In this document: positions 1-7,676 of the stretch, in pieces | Position numbering within the stretch: the first letter of the stretch is position 1 | How the letters are laid out: each line of letters begins with the position of its first letter | Source: an uncultured bacterium | Lineage (GTDB): Bacteria > Actinomycetota > Coriobacteriia > Coriobacteriales > Coriobacteriaceae | Reading direction: 5' to 3' | NCBI GenBank assembly: GCA_905214615.1 | Contig: CAJMMX010000003.1 | Location: 1-56,287 of the forward strand | DNA: 56,287 nt | Notes under the pieces: generated by a model | Told to the model about the DNA's origin: nothing | The model's database searches: none | What the model saw: only the letters and a program-made list of their open reading frames with translations | Position numbers and translations under genes: made by a program

Positions 1-2
1 GC

Positions 3-278
3 AAGCTCATGGGACTGCCGTTGAACCGTGCCCTGCGGGACGAGGACGGGCAGATATACGATGCCGTTGCCGGAACCTTTCTGGTGGTGGGGCTGGGCGA
101 GGAGGATTTTGCATCCCTGACCCCGGAGATGGCGCAGAAGTACGAGCAGCTTTTCCATCAGCCGGAAGATTTTATCCGGCTGGGGCATCGGATGATGGTT
201 GTTCGTGTGCCCGATGAAGCAGTCTGCCCGGAAGAAAGCAAAACTACCCCGCCGAAGGACGCCGGATTTGACCGCTAA
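3..278 (+). CDS. DUF3846-like protein, 5' end outside the window
   Basis: The reading frame is open from the first bases, and no ribosome binding site precedes the internal ATG at 9, so the gene most likely begins upstream of the window. The visible 91 residues carry the pattern GLPLNRALRDEDG followed by a GTFLVVG strand, which I associate with DUF3846 proteins of conjugative elements in gut Firmicutes. Its function is unknown. It lies 30 bases before the PcfB gene in the same direction, as part of a conjugation module. Confidence 0.65.
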   Translation, partial: KLMGLPLNRALRDEDGQIYDAVAGTFLVVGLGEEDFASLTPEMAQKYEQLFHQPEDFIRLGHRMMVVRVPDEAVCPEESKTTPPKDAGFDR

Positions 279-308
279 ACACGACTTTCTGCACTGGAGG
301 TGATGGAA

Positions 309-767
309 ATGCAGGAAGAAATCGAGCACAAAACAGTCAATTTTGCCATTTCGACTGTAAAACTGTCTGCCCGCACTCTGCTGAAAGGGGCGCAGTTCTT
401 TCTGCGCCAGTACGACAAGAGTGCATCACAGGGCAAGCAGTCCATGAAGCGGCTCATCCGGCAGAACCGGGGTGTGACCAATCTGGAAATCGAAAAGACT
501 GGCATCAAGGATTTTGACCGTTACGCTAAGCGGTATCACATCGACTATGCAATCCAAAAAGACCTGTCCTGCACACCACCTCGGTATCTGATTTTCTTCA
601 AGGCACAGGATGCAGACGCTCTGAACGCTGCGTTCAAGGAGTATTCGGCAGCAGTATTGAACAAGGCCGAGCGTCCCTCTGTGCTGGCCAAGCTGCACGA
701 TCTGGCACAGGTCATTGCCAACCTCCCCGACAAGGTACGGCGCAAAGAAGAGGAACGTGGCTTATGA
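309..767 (+). CDS. PcfB/DUF3801 family conjugation accessory protein
   Basis: A protein of about 152 residues starting MQEEIEHKTVNF, which resembles the PcfB (DUF3801) family. These small proteins precede the VirD4/TraG coupling ATPase in Gram-positive conjugative elements and are thought to act with the relaxosome or coupling protein. GGAGG at 296-300 lies 8 bases before ATG 309; GTG 300 and ATG 303 are in frame but too close to that site. The stop overlaps the next start (ATGA, 764-767), so the two are translationally coupled. The C-terminus is lysine/arginine/glutamate rich. Confidence 0.75.
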   Translation: MQEEIEHKTVNFAISTVKLSARTLLKGAQFFLRQYDKSASQGKQSMKRLIRQNRGVTNLEIEKTGIKDFDRYAKRYHIDYAIQKDLSCTPPRYLIFFKAQDADALNAAFKEYSAAVLNKAERPSVLAKLHDLAQVIANLPDKVRRKEEERGL

Positions 768-1315
768 ACAAGAAAAAGTTCACCAAGCTGCTGGCCCTGT
801 ACCTGCCTTATCTGGTGATTGGGCTGGCTGCGACCAATCTTGGCGAGGCATGGCGGCTGGCCGAGGGTAAGGAGTTAGGCGATAAAATCGTGTCGCTCAT
901 AGATACGCTCCCGGCTGCATTTGTGACCCCACTTCCTAGTCTGCATCCCCTGGATATTCTGGTGGGTATCTGCTGCGGTGCCGGACTGCGGCTGGCCGTC
1001 TATCTGAAAAGCAAAAACGCCAAAAAGTACCGGAACGGCATGGAGTATGGCTCCGCCCGATGGGGCACGCCCAAGGACATTGAACCGTTCATGGCTCCAA
1101 AGTTCGAGGACAATATCATCCTGACCAAAACGGAACGCCTAATGATGAGCAACCGTCCACCTGACCCCAAAAATGCACGAAACAAAAACGTGCTGGTGGT
1201 CGGCGGCTCTGGCAGCGGTAAAACAAGGTACTTTATCAAGCCGAATTTGCTTCAATGTACGTCTAAAAGCCATCCGGTTTCATTCGTGGTGACTGACCCA
1301 AAAGGGTCACTATAA
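764..1315 (+). pseudogene. VirD4/TraG-type conjugative coupling ATPase, truncated by insertion
   Basis: The N-terminal 183 residues of a type IV secretion coupling protein, which would be about 600 residues when intact. Two hydrophobic segments (about residues 8-25 and 58-75) are followed by the cytoplasmic entry GMEYGSARWGTP and the Walker A motif GGSGSGKT. The frame ends just after VVTDPKGSL, at the start of the ATPase core, and a serine recombinase gene begins 45 bases later. The Walker B region and the rest of the ATPase are missing, so this copy cannot work as a pump. The element that follows most likely inserted here; the remainder of the gene does not reappear in the window. Confidence 0.8.
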
Positions 1316-1320
1316 TAAGG
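1282..1320. other. Probable left attachment/insertion boundary
   Basis: Coupling-protein homology stops here. The boundary lies on a small palindrome, TGACCC-AAAA-GGGTCA, inside the codons for TDPKGS. Large serine recombinases use short att sites next to their own gene, and the recombinase starts at 1361. The exact crossover dinucleotide cannot be fixed without an empty-site sequence. Confidence 0.45.
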
Positions 1321-1360
1321 ATAGAAAGGTCGTGAAAATACAAAACAGGAGGTTACACAC

Positions 1361-3721
1361 ATGAGGAAGCAGGAGCAAAAGGGTAAAATCACAGCATTGT
1401 ACGAAAGGTTATCTCACGACGATGGGCGGTCTGACGAGAGCGTGTCCGTAGAAAATCAAAAGCGCATCCTGGAGGACTACGCCCGAAAAAATGGCTTCAC
1501 TAATGTCCGCCACTTCACCGATGACGGGGTGCGGGGAACGACCTTCAAGCGGCCCGGCCTGGACGCTATGGTGGACGAGATATGGGCCGGAAATGTGGCT
1601 ACCGTCATTGTCAAAGACCAGAGCAGAATAGGCCGTGACGTGGTGGAGGTCGGCTTGCTCAAACGCACCTTTGACGAGTACAACGTCCGCTTTATCGCCG
1701 CCAATGACAACCTGGACACCGCCAATGGATTTGATATTATGTCCATCTTCCGGGATGTGATAAATGAGTGGTACGTTGCTGACACCAGCCGCAAAATCAA
1801 GACCGTTTTCAAGTCCAGAATGGAAAAGGGCCTGCGCTGTTCGGGGGCCGTCCCCTATGGCTATCTCGCCTCAAAAGAAGAAAAGGGCGAGTGGGTGATC
1901 GACGAGGAAGCTGCCGCCGTTGTGCGCCGCATCTTTCAGATGGTCATGGACGGTCAGAGCGTCAACGGCATCGCCCGAACGCTGCGGGCCGAGCAAATCC
2001 CCATCCCTTCCGAACACTGGAAGCGTATCGGCTGTCCTGTTCGAGCCAACAGCTACCGCGACCCCTACGCATGGTCTGCCACCACCCTGGGTTATATTCT
2101 TAAAAGGCCGGAGTACCTGGGGCGCAAGGTGCTGGGCAAGACTGTCTGTGAGAACTACAAGACTAAAAGCACCCGCAGGACAATGCCAGAGGAACAATTT
2201 GTATTTGAGGGAGCCGTCCCCGCCATCATTGACGAAGAAACGTGGCACAATGTTCAGCGTTTGCGGGAAACCAAGCGCCGGACACCCAAGCGGAGTAATG
2301 CCCCTAACCGTTTAACCGGACTGCTCTACTGTGCCGACTGCGGCGCAAAGCTGACCCACCACAACAGTCTTGTCCAAGGCAAGTACATTGACGATGCTTT
2401 CACCTGTTCCAGATACCGGGCACCTATGGAGGATTGCACCATTCACTATGTTGCCACGCAAAAGCTGGAAGCGGCGATCCTCTCCGCCATCCAGCGGATA
2501 AGCTGGTATGTCCGCAACAACGAGCAGGAGTTTGTTCAGCGGGTTCGAAAGGCATCCAGTCTGCGCCAGGAGGAAGCAGTCAAGGATTGCCGGAAACAGA
2601 TTGTCCAGGCGAAGAAGCGCCACGCCGAACTGGACGGACTGGTGAAGAAGCTGTACGAGGCCAACGCCACGGGCAAGCTGCCGGATAAGCATTTCAGCCG
2701 TCTCCTTGCCGAGTATGACGAGGAACAGGCCGCGCTGGAAGCCTCCATGACGGAGTGGCAGGGCTTGCTGGACAACTGGAACGCCGACCGGGTGAGAATG
2801 ACGGAGTTTATCGACCTTGCCAAGCGGTACACCGATTTTTCGGAACTGACTACGCCCATTCTCAATGAGTTTATCGAGAAAATCGTTGTCCATGAGGGCA
2901 ACGGACGGGGAAAGCAGCGCCGTCAGCGGTTAGATTTCTATTTCAATTTCATTGGCGCGTTTGAGGTTCCCGCCGACATTGTGACCCCGATGGAGCAGGA
3001 GGAAGAACGCCGCCAGCAGGAGGAACAGGCAGAGAAAGAGGAACGCTCCCAGGTGCTTGCCCAGGTTCGGTATGAGAGGTACAAGCAGGAGCGCCGGGAG
3101 TTTACCGCGAGGAAGCGGGCGGGCCTGTTGACCCCGGAGGAACAGGCGGAGGAAGAACGGCGGTTAGAGCGCAATCGGGCCTATCAGCAGAAGCAACGCG
3201 ACAAGAAAAAGGCCAGTCAGCCAGAGAAGCCTCGCAAACGCTCACTGAAGGAACTCGCCAAGCTGGATGGAGCCGATCTCACCCCGGAGGAAGCGGAGCG
3301 GCTTGCGGCGCACCGCCAGAAGAAAGCCGAGCAGCACAAAGCGTGGCGTGACAGGCAGAAGTCCGCACAGCCCCCGAAGCCCCAACAGCGGACGTTGAAA
3401 GAACTTGCCAGATGTGCCGAGGCAGGTTTGCCTCTCACCCTAGAAGAAGCGGAACGGCTGGAAGCCCATCGCAATCGGAAAAAGGCGGCTTTGCAGGATT
3501 TGAAAGCCCGCGCCGAAACCGACCCGGTAGCGGCGGCAGAGTTGGCGCAGCAGAGAGCGCAACAGTCAGAAGCGGTAAAGAAGTCCCGTCAGAAAATGTA
3601 TGCGGACGCTGCCGCCGGAGATCCCGAAGCCCAGGCCCGGTATGAACGTATGCTTGCCGCGAGGCGGGAGAACTACCACAGGAAGAAACAGGCAGAAGCC
3701 GAAGCTGCTCAAGTCAGCTAA
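1361..3721 (+). CDS. Large serine recombinase (TndX/TnpX-like integrase)
   Basis: A 786-residue site-specific recombinase. The N-terminal resolvase domain (about 10-160) has the active-site context YERLSHDD, with Ser18 as the likely nucleophile, followed by a recombinase domain (about 165-300). A zinc ribbon has cysteines near 324, 327, 349 and 359. Next come a coiled coil and a DUF4368-like segment (about 480-540, RYTDFSELT then FIEKIVVHE). The last 220 residues are an unusually long Lys/Glu/Gln-rich extension with three loose repeats built on LTPEEAERLAAHR. AGGAGG lies 9 bases before ATG 1361. It probably moves the element that interrupts virD4. Confidence 0.9.
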   Translation: MRKQEQKGKITALYERLSHDDGRSDESVSVENQKRILEDYARKNGFTNVRHFTDDGVRGTTFKRPGLDAMVDEIWAGNVATVIVKDQSRIGRDVVEVGLLKRTFDEYNVRFIAANDNLDTANGFDIMSIFRDVINEWYVADTSRKIKTVFKSRMEKGLRCSGAVPYGYLASKEEKGEWVIDEEAAAVVRRIFQMVMDGQSVNGIARTLRAEQIPIPSEHWKRIGCPVRANSYRDPYAWSATTLGYILKRPEYLGRKVLGKTVCENYKTKSTRRTMPEEQFVFEGAVPAIIDEETWHNVQRLRETKRRTPKRSNAPNRLTGLLYCADCGAKLTHHNSLVQGKYIDDAFTCSRYRAPMEDCTIHYVATQKLEAAILSAIQRISWYVRNNEQEFVQRVRKASSLRQEEAVKDCRKQIVQAKKRHAELDGLVKKLYEANATGKLPDKHFSRLLAEYDEEQAALEASMTEWQGLLDNWNADRVRMTEFIDLAKRYTDFSELTTPILNEFIEKIVVHEGNGRGKQRRQRLDFYFNFIGAFEVPADIVTPMEQEEERRQQEEQAEKEERSQVLAQVRYERYKQERREFTARKRAGLLTPEEQAEEERRLERNRAYQQKQRDKKKASQPEKPRKRSLKELAKLDGADLTPEEAERLAAHRQKKAEQHKAWRDRQKSAQPPKPQQRTLKELARCAEAGLPLTLEEAERLEAHRNRKKAALQDLKARAETDPVAAAELAQQRAQQSEAVKKSRQKMYADAAAGDPEAQARYERMLAARRENYHRKKQAEAEAAQVS

Positions 3722-3732
3722 CGTAGATACAG

Positions 3733-3768
3733 AAAACGCCAGGGACAACGATAGTCCGTGGCGTTTTT
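3733..3768. terminator. Bidirectional terminator between convergent genes
   Basis: The inverted repeat CGCCAGGGAC / GTCCGTGGCG (one mismatch) is flanked by AAAA on the left and TTTTT on the right, so it can end both the recombinase transcript and the convergent nuclease-family transcript. Confidence 0.75.
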
Positions 3769-3772
3769 GTCA

Positions 3773-4708
3773 TTACTGCCGTTCCAGCAAATCCATATAT
3801 TTCTGACGTTCGCCCTCCGGGACTTTCAGCGCCGCCATAGCCTGTTCAATGGTCAGCCCCATCGTTTCCATGAGGTTTTTGATAGAGGACAAGATACCTT
3901 TAGCAACGCCTTTTTCCTCAACGCCCTTGCTCAAATTACACATGACCGACACCTCCCTTTCCATTGTCTGCGTCATTTGAATGTCGTAATCGTCCTGCAA
4001 AATTTTCCGCTTTTCCGCCTCGCTGGTTTCGTTGGAGAGAAGCACATCCAGCATCCGCAATACGCCGTCATAATTTGACCCATCCGGCCCGCCAAGGCAC
4101 AGCATGATGATGGACAGCAAATCATAATTCCTGATGGGTTCTTTGCCCTCGCCGACCAGATATTCTTCCACCAGCCGATACCGGGTAATGGTGTTCTCTC
4201 GATACTGCGGCGGTTTCATGCAAATCCAGATGGAGTAGACCTTCTTGATTTTCTCATAATGGGAGCCAGTGAACTCCCTGCCGTACTGGGAAGAAATCAA
4301 GTAGTATATGCCACGCTTTATCAGCGGATAGCCGGGGTAAAAATCGTTCTGGGCCTCCACGTTGATGATGAGGGCAATTTGTTCCTCGGAGTCGGGAACG
4401 ATGGCGCGGAAGCGAATGTCATAGGTGACTGTCCCCTCGCGCACCGATTTGTCCTCGGTGTCCATGCCGCTGATGACTGTGCCACCCTCGTCCGGCAGCA
4501 CCGGGACGGCGGACACCTGGGGTTGGCCCTCAATGTACTTCTCGGCAATATCATTGACATCGCAATCCTTGTATTCTTCCAGGCAGGACTTCATAATCCG
4601 CGCCAGGATTGCCTTTTCAGACAGGACACGCTTACAGGCGGCATCATAACCCGCGCTGTCATCTGTGACGTGCAGTCCCTGGGCGATTGTCGTTTTGAGC
4701 TCCACCAT
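3773..4708 (-). CDS. Rpn/PD-(D/E)XK nuclease family transposase-like protein
   Basis: About 311 residues. The central part shows a PD-(D/E)XK layout: the acidic residue in TYDIRFRAIV followed by IINVEAQN, the E-x-Q ending typical of Rpn/PDDEXK_2 'transposases'. Such proteins are common in gut Firmicutes mobile DNA and are implicated in recombination-promoting DNA cleavage. ATG 4708 (MVELKTT) is preferred because GAAGG lies just upstream on this strand; ATG 4729 is an alternative. It is convergent with the recombinase and divergent from the tetracycline resistance gene. It is cargo rather than a conventional IS, since I see no terminal inverted repeats bounding it. Confidence 0.7.
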   Translation of the reverse strand: MVELKTTIAQGLHVTDDSAGYDAACKRVLSEKAILARIMKSCLEEYKDCDVNDIAEKYIEGQPQVSAVPVLPDEGGTVISGMDTEDKSVREGTVTYDIRFRAIVPDSEEQIALIINVEAQNDFYPGYPLIKRGIYYLISSQYGREFTGSHYEKIKKVYSIWICMKPPQYRENTITRYRLVEEYLVGEGKEPIRNYDLLSIIMLCLGGPDGSNYDGVLRMLDVLLSNETSEAEKRKILQDDYDIQMTQTMEREVSVMCNLSKGVEEKGVAKGILSSIKNLMETMGLTIEQAMAALKVPEGERQKYMDLLERQ

Positions 4709-4841
4709 CCTCACCTTCTTTCGTTTCATTCTACCACAGCTTTGCCAGCGCGTCCACTTCTTTTTTGAAAAGAGTTGCGTATGGCGTATACACGAGAGAG
4801 ATATGGAGGTGCAGTGACAGAAAAAATTTATCTTAACAGGG

Positions 4842-4870
4842 TTGCTTTTGGGAATTTGATATGCTATACT
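4842..4870 (+). promoter_or_regulatory. Promoter of the tetracycline resistance gene
   Basis: TTGCTT (4842-4847), a 17-base spacer and TATACT (4865-4870). The placement, just upstream of a short leader peptide, is as in tet(M)-type genes. Confidence 0.8.
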
Positions 4871-4900
4871 ATAAAAATCCAAGCAAAGGAGTTTATCAAT

Positions 4901-4924
4901 ATGCGGCAAGGTATTCTTAAATAA
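4901..4924 (+). CDS. tet leader peptide MRQGILK
   Basis: A seven-codon ORF (ATG CGG CAA GGT ATT CTT AAA TAA) placed as the leader peptide of tet(M)-class genes. Its sequence GTATTCTTAAAT can pair with ATTTAAGAATAC near 4985-4996. In the tet(M) model, ribosome behaviour on the leader decides whether transcription passes the downstream terminator. AAAGGA at 4885-4890 could serve as ribosome binding site. The peptide matches my recollection of the Tn916 tet(M) leader. Confidence 0.75.
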   Translation: MRQGILK

Positions 4925-5143
4925 AATTTGATAATGGGAACAAAGACAAACGTCCTCAAGGAGAGGGCTTGGTTTTTGTACCCAATTTAAGAATACTTTT
5001 GCCTTTTCATTTCATATCGTGATAGACAACGGCCAGCCTTGGCCGCAGTTTTCATGTGTGTCCTACCTATCATCCCCAGCGGTAAAAGTATTTGTCGCTG
5101 GGGATTTTTGCGCCCTTCTGGGCCTTGTATGGAGGACAATCAT
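4905..5143 (+). promoter_or_regulatory. Attenuation leader of the tet gene
   Basis: The 5' region contains the leader peptide, a long-range pairing between about 4911-4922 and 4985-4996, and a strong terminator hairpin: ATCCCCAGC (5072-5080) with GCTGGGGAT (5097-5105), followed by a T-run. This fits the known transcriptional attenuation of ribosomal-protection genes, in which drug-slowed ribosomes favour read-through. GGAGG at 5130-5134 and ATG 5144 follow the terminator. Confidence 0.75.
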
Positions 5144-7081
5144 ATGAAAATCATCAATATTGGCATTCTTGCTCATGTAGACGCAGGTAAGACGACCTTG
5201 ACGGAGAGCCTGTTATATACCAGCGGAGCAATCGAGGCGCCCGGCAGTGTGGATCAGGGAACAACGAGAACGGACACCATGTTTTTAGAGCGGCAGCGTG
5301 GAATCACCATTCAAACGGCGGTCACTTCCTTTCAGTGGCACGATTGTAAGGTCAACATTGTGGATACTCCTGGGCATATGGATTTCTTAGCGGAGGTCTA
5401 TCGCTCCCTTGCCATTCTTGACGGAGCGATTTTGGTTGTTTCTGCAAAAGACGGCGTTCAGGCGCAGACCCGTATTCTGTTTCATGCTCTGCAAGTAATG
5501 AAAATCCCAACTGTTATCTTTATTAACAAAATCGACCAGGACGGGATTGACCTGCCAGGTGTGTATCAGTCTATCCGAGATAAGCTCTCCGCAAATATGA
5601 TTATTAAGCAGAACGTGCAGCTTTCCCCGGATATATCCATCATGGAAAACATGGGGCTGGAGAATTGGGATACCGTGATTGCGGACTGTGATGAATTGTT
5701 GGAGAAATATATTGCCGGAGAACCAATGGACAAAGAAGAACTTCTGCGGGAGGAAAACAGGAGAATCCAAAGCGTCTCTCTGTTTCCGGTCTATCATGGC
5801 AGTGCCAAGGTAAACTTGGGAATCCGACAACTCATTGAAGCGGTCACAGATACATTCCAATCACCCACCGGGCAGAACAGCTCTGAATTGTGCGGAACTG
5901 TGTTCAAAGTTGAGTACGCAAACCAGAGCCAACGCCTTGCCTATCTGCGGTTGTATAGCGGTACGCTTCATTTGCGGGATTCCGTAGCCTTGGCAGGGAA
6001 AGAAAAACTGAAAATTACGGAAATGCGTATCCCCTCAAAGGGTGAGATTGTCCGAACAGAGATTGCCCATGCGGGCGAGATCGTCATTGTACCCTGCGAC
6101 AGTTTGCGGCTGAATGATGTGCTGGGAAACAAACTGCTGCTGCCCCGTGAAACGTGGAGCGACAATCCTCTCCCTTTGCTGCGGACAACAATTGCACCAG
6201 AGAAACCAGAACAGAGGGAACGCTTGTTAAACGCCTTGACAGAAATTGCGGATACCGACCCGCTTCTGCGCTATGAAGTAGACGCTGTGACCCATGAGAT
6301 CATTCTCTCCTTTTTGGGCCGGGTACAATTGGAAATTATCTCTGATCTTCTGGTGGAAAAATATCAGCTCAACACAACTGCAAAAGAACCTACCGTCATC
6401 TATATGGAGAGGCCATTGAAAGCGGTAAGTCACACCATTCATATCGAAGTGCCGCCCAATCCATTCTGGGCGTCCATCGGGCTGTCCGTCACCCCTCTCC
6501 CCCTTGGCACCGGAGTGCAGTATGAGAGCAAAGTTTCCGTTGGATACTTGAATCAGAGTTTTCAAAACGCTGTATTGGATGGTATCCGCTACGGTCTGGA
6601 ACAAGGCGTGTATGGATGGAAGGTAACGGACTGTAAAATCTGTTTTGAGTATGGGCTTTATTATAGTCCGGTCAGCACTCCCGCAGACTTTCGGTCATTG
6701 GCACCTATTGTATTGGAGCAGGTGTTGAAAAAGGCGGGGACGCAGCTATTGGAACCATATCTTTCTTTTACACTCTATGCGCCGCAGGAATATCTCTCCA
6801 GAGCTTATCATGACGCACCAAAATATTGCGCGAGTATTGAAACGACCCAGGTTAAAAACAGCGAGGTGATTTTTACTGGCGAAATCCCTGCCCGCTGTGT
6901 GCAAGAGTACCGCAATGACCTCACCTTTTATACAAACGGGAGAAGCGTTTGTTTAACAGAATTGAAGGGGTATCAAATCGCCAGCGGCGAACCAGTTTTT
7001 CAGCCACGCCGCCCAAACACCCGGATTGATAAGGTGCGCCATATGTTCAACAAAATTCTCCCATCAATGATGGACTTATAA
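5144..7081 (+). CDS. Tet(W)-like ribosomal protection tetracycline resistance protein
   Basis: A 645-residue EF-G-like GTPase that removes tetracycline from the ribosome. The G domain shows AHVDAGKTT, RGITI, DTPGHMDF and NKID. The C-terminal half has the family blocks IHIEVPPNPFWASIGLS, GYLNQSFQNAV and YYSPVSTPADFR. Against sequences I remember it is closest to Tet(W) but differs at many positions throughout and has a short C-terminal extension (PSMMDL) past the usual HMFxK end. The ORF is open further upstream, but ATG 5144 (MKIINIGILAHVDAGK) matches the family start and has GGAGG before it. The class needs an alignment, so I leave the gene symbol empty. Confidence 0.93.
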   Translation: MKIINIGILAHVDAGKTTLTESLLYTSGAIEAPGSVDQGTTRTDTMFLERQRGITIQTAVTSFQWHDCKVNIVDTPGHMDFLAEVYRSLAILDGAILVVSAKDGVQAQTRILFHALQVMKIPTVIFINKIDQDGIDLPGVYQSIRDKLSANMIIKQNVQLSPDISIMENMGLENWDTVIADCDELLEKYIAGEPMDKEELLREENRRIQSVSLFPVYHGSAKVNLGIRQLIEAVTDTFQSPTGQNSSELCGTVFKVEYANQSQRLAYLRLYSGTLHLRDSVALAGKEKLKITEMRIPSKGEIVRTEIAHAGEIVIVPCDSLRLNDVLGNKLLLPRETWSDNPLPLLRTTIAPEKPEQRERLLNALTEIADTDPLLRYEVDAVTHEIILSFLGRVQLEIISDLLVEKYQLNTTAKEPTVIYMERPLKAVSHTIHIEVPPNPFWASIGLSVTPLPLGTGVQYESKVSVGYLNQSFQNAVLDGIRYGLEQGVYGWKVTDCKICFEYGLYYSPVSTPADFRSLAPIVLEQVLKKAGTQLLEPYLSFTLYAPQEYLSRAYHDAPKYCASIETTQVKNSEVIFTGEIPARCVQEYRNDLTFYTNGRSVCLTELKGYQIASGEPVFQPRRPNTRIDKVRHMFNKILPSMMDL

Positions 7082-7382
7082 AATCCCTTTGGAACAAAGG
7101 GCGCACTTCTATACATGGTCTGCGACCATGTATCGTGCGCTCTGCGAGGCTACGGCCCGGACTTCCGAAAGTCCGGGCCGTTTGCGTCGCTCCGCTCCGC
7201 AACAAGGGGCTGCACCCCTTGCGCCGCTTTGCGGCTATCCCTGCGCCCTCGCTGGAAAGGTACATCCGCTCTGCGTCTGCACCTTTCCAGCGAGGCTAAA
7301 ACCGAATACCGTTACCCTTGACCGTTTACCCGACACAGCAGGTAGACGGTCTTTTGTTTTGCCAAGAAGGAGGTCAAACACG
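7082..7382 (+). other. Hairpin-dense intergenic region
   Basis: No gene seen. It holds a series of hairpins: CCCTTT/AAAGGG (7084-7100), ACATGG/CCATGT (about 7114-7132), a GC-rich stem GGCCCGGACTT/AAGTCCGGGCC (about 7156-7183), AAGGGG/CCCCTT (about 7202-7219) and CGCTGGAAAGGT/ACCTTTCCAGCG (about 7250-7292). The first can terminate the tet transcript. The rest could be termination, an origin of transfer for the relaxase downstream, or both. AAGGAGG at about 7367-7373 serves DUF3847. Confidence 0.5.
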
Positions 7383-7676
7383 ATGGACAAGTCACGCGAA
7401 GAATTAGAGAAAGAGTATGCTGAGGCCACCGCTAAGTTGGAGCAGTACCAGCACAGAGGCCAGCGGTATGAGAACCGCATCCGCTACTACACCCAAGGCG
7501 AAAGGAAGAAGCGAAACCACCGACTTATCACCCGTGGCGGAGCGGTGGAGAGTATCGCCCCGGAGGTGCGCGGCATGAGCGAAAGGGCCTTTTTTCTTTT
7601 GATGGAAAAGGTCTTTTCCCTGCCGGAAGTTGCCGCCCTGGTGAGCCAAGCCACTGACCAGCAGGAAAGCGGATAA
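7383..7676 (+). CDS. DUF3847 domain protein
   Basis: A 97-residue protein with an N-terminal coiled coil (KSREELEKEYAEATAKL) and the block RKKRNHRLITRGGAVES typical of DUF3847 proteins. These sit directly upstream of MobA/MobL relaxases in gut Firmicutes elements and may act as mobilisation accessory factors; the function is not established. AAGGAGG precedes ATG 7383 by about 9 bases, and the relaxase TTG follows the stop without a gap. Confidence 0.8.
   Translation: MDKSREELEKEYAEATAKLEQYQHRGQRYENRIRYYTQGERKKRNHRLITRGGAVESIAPEVRGMSERAFFLLMEKVFSLPEVAALVSQATDQQESG

Noticed and set aside
3773..4909. Classical insertion sequence
   Set aside because: The gene is of a 'transposase'-named PD-(D/E)XK family, but no flanking inverted repeats or target duplications are visible, so I list only the CDS.
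7089..7382. In-frame upstream extension of the DUF3847 gene
   Set aside because: It would translate through several strong hairpins, while AAGGAGG sits at the right distance from ATG 7383.
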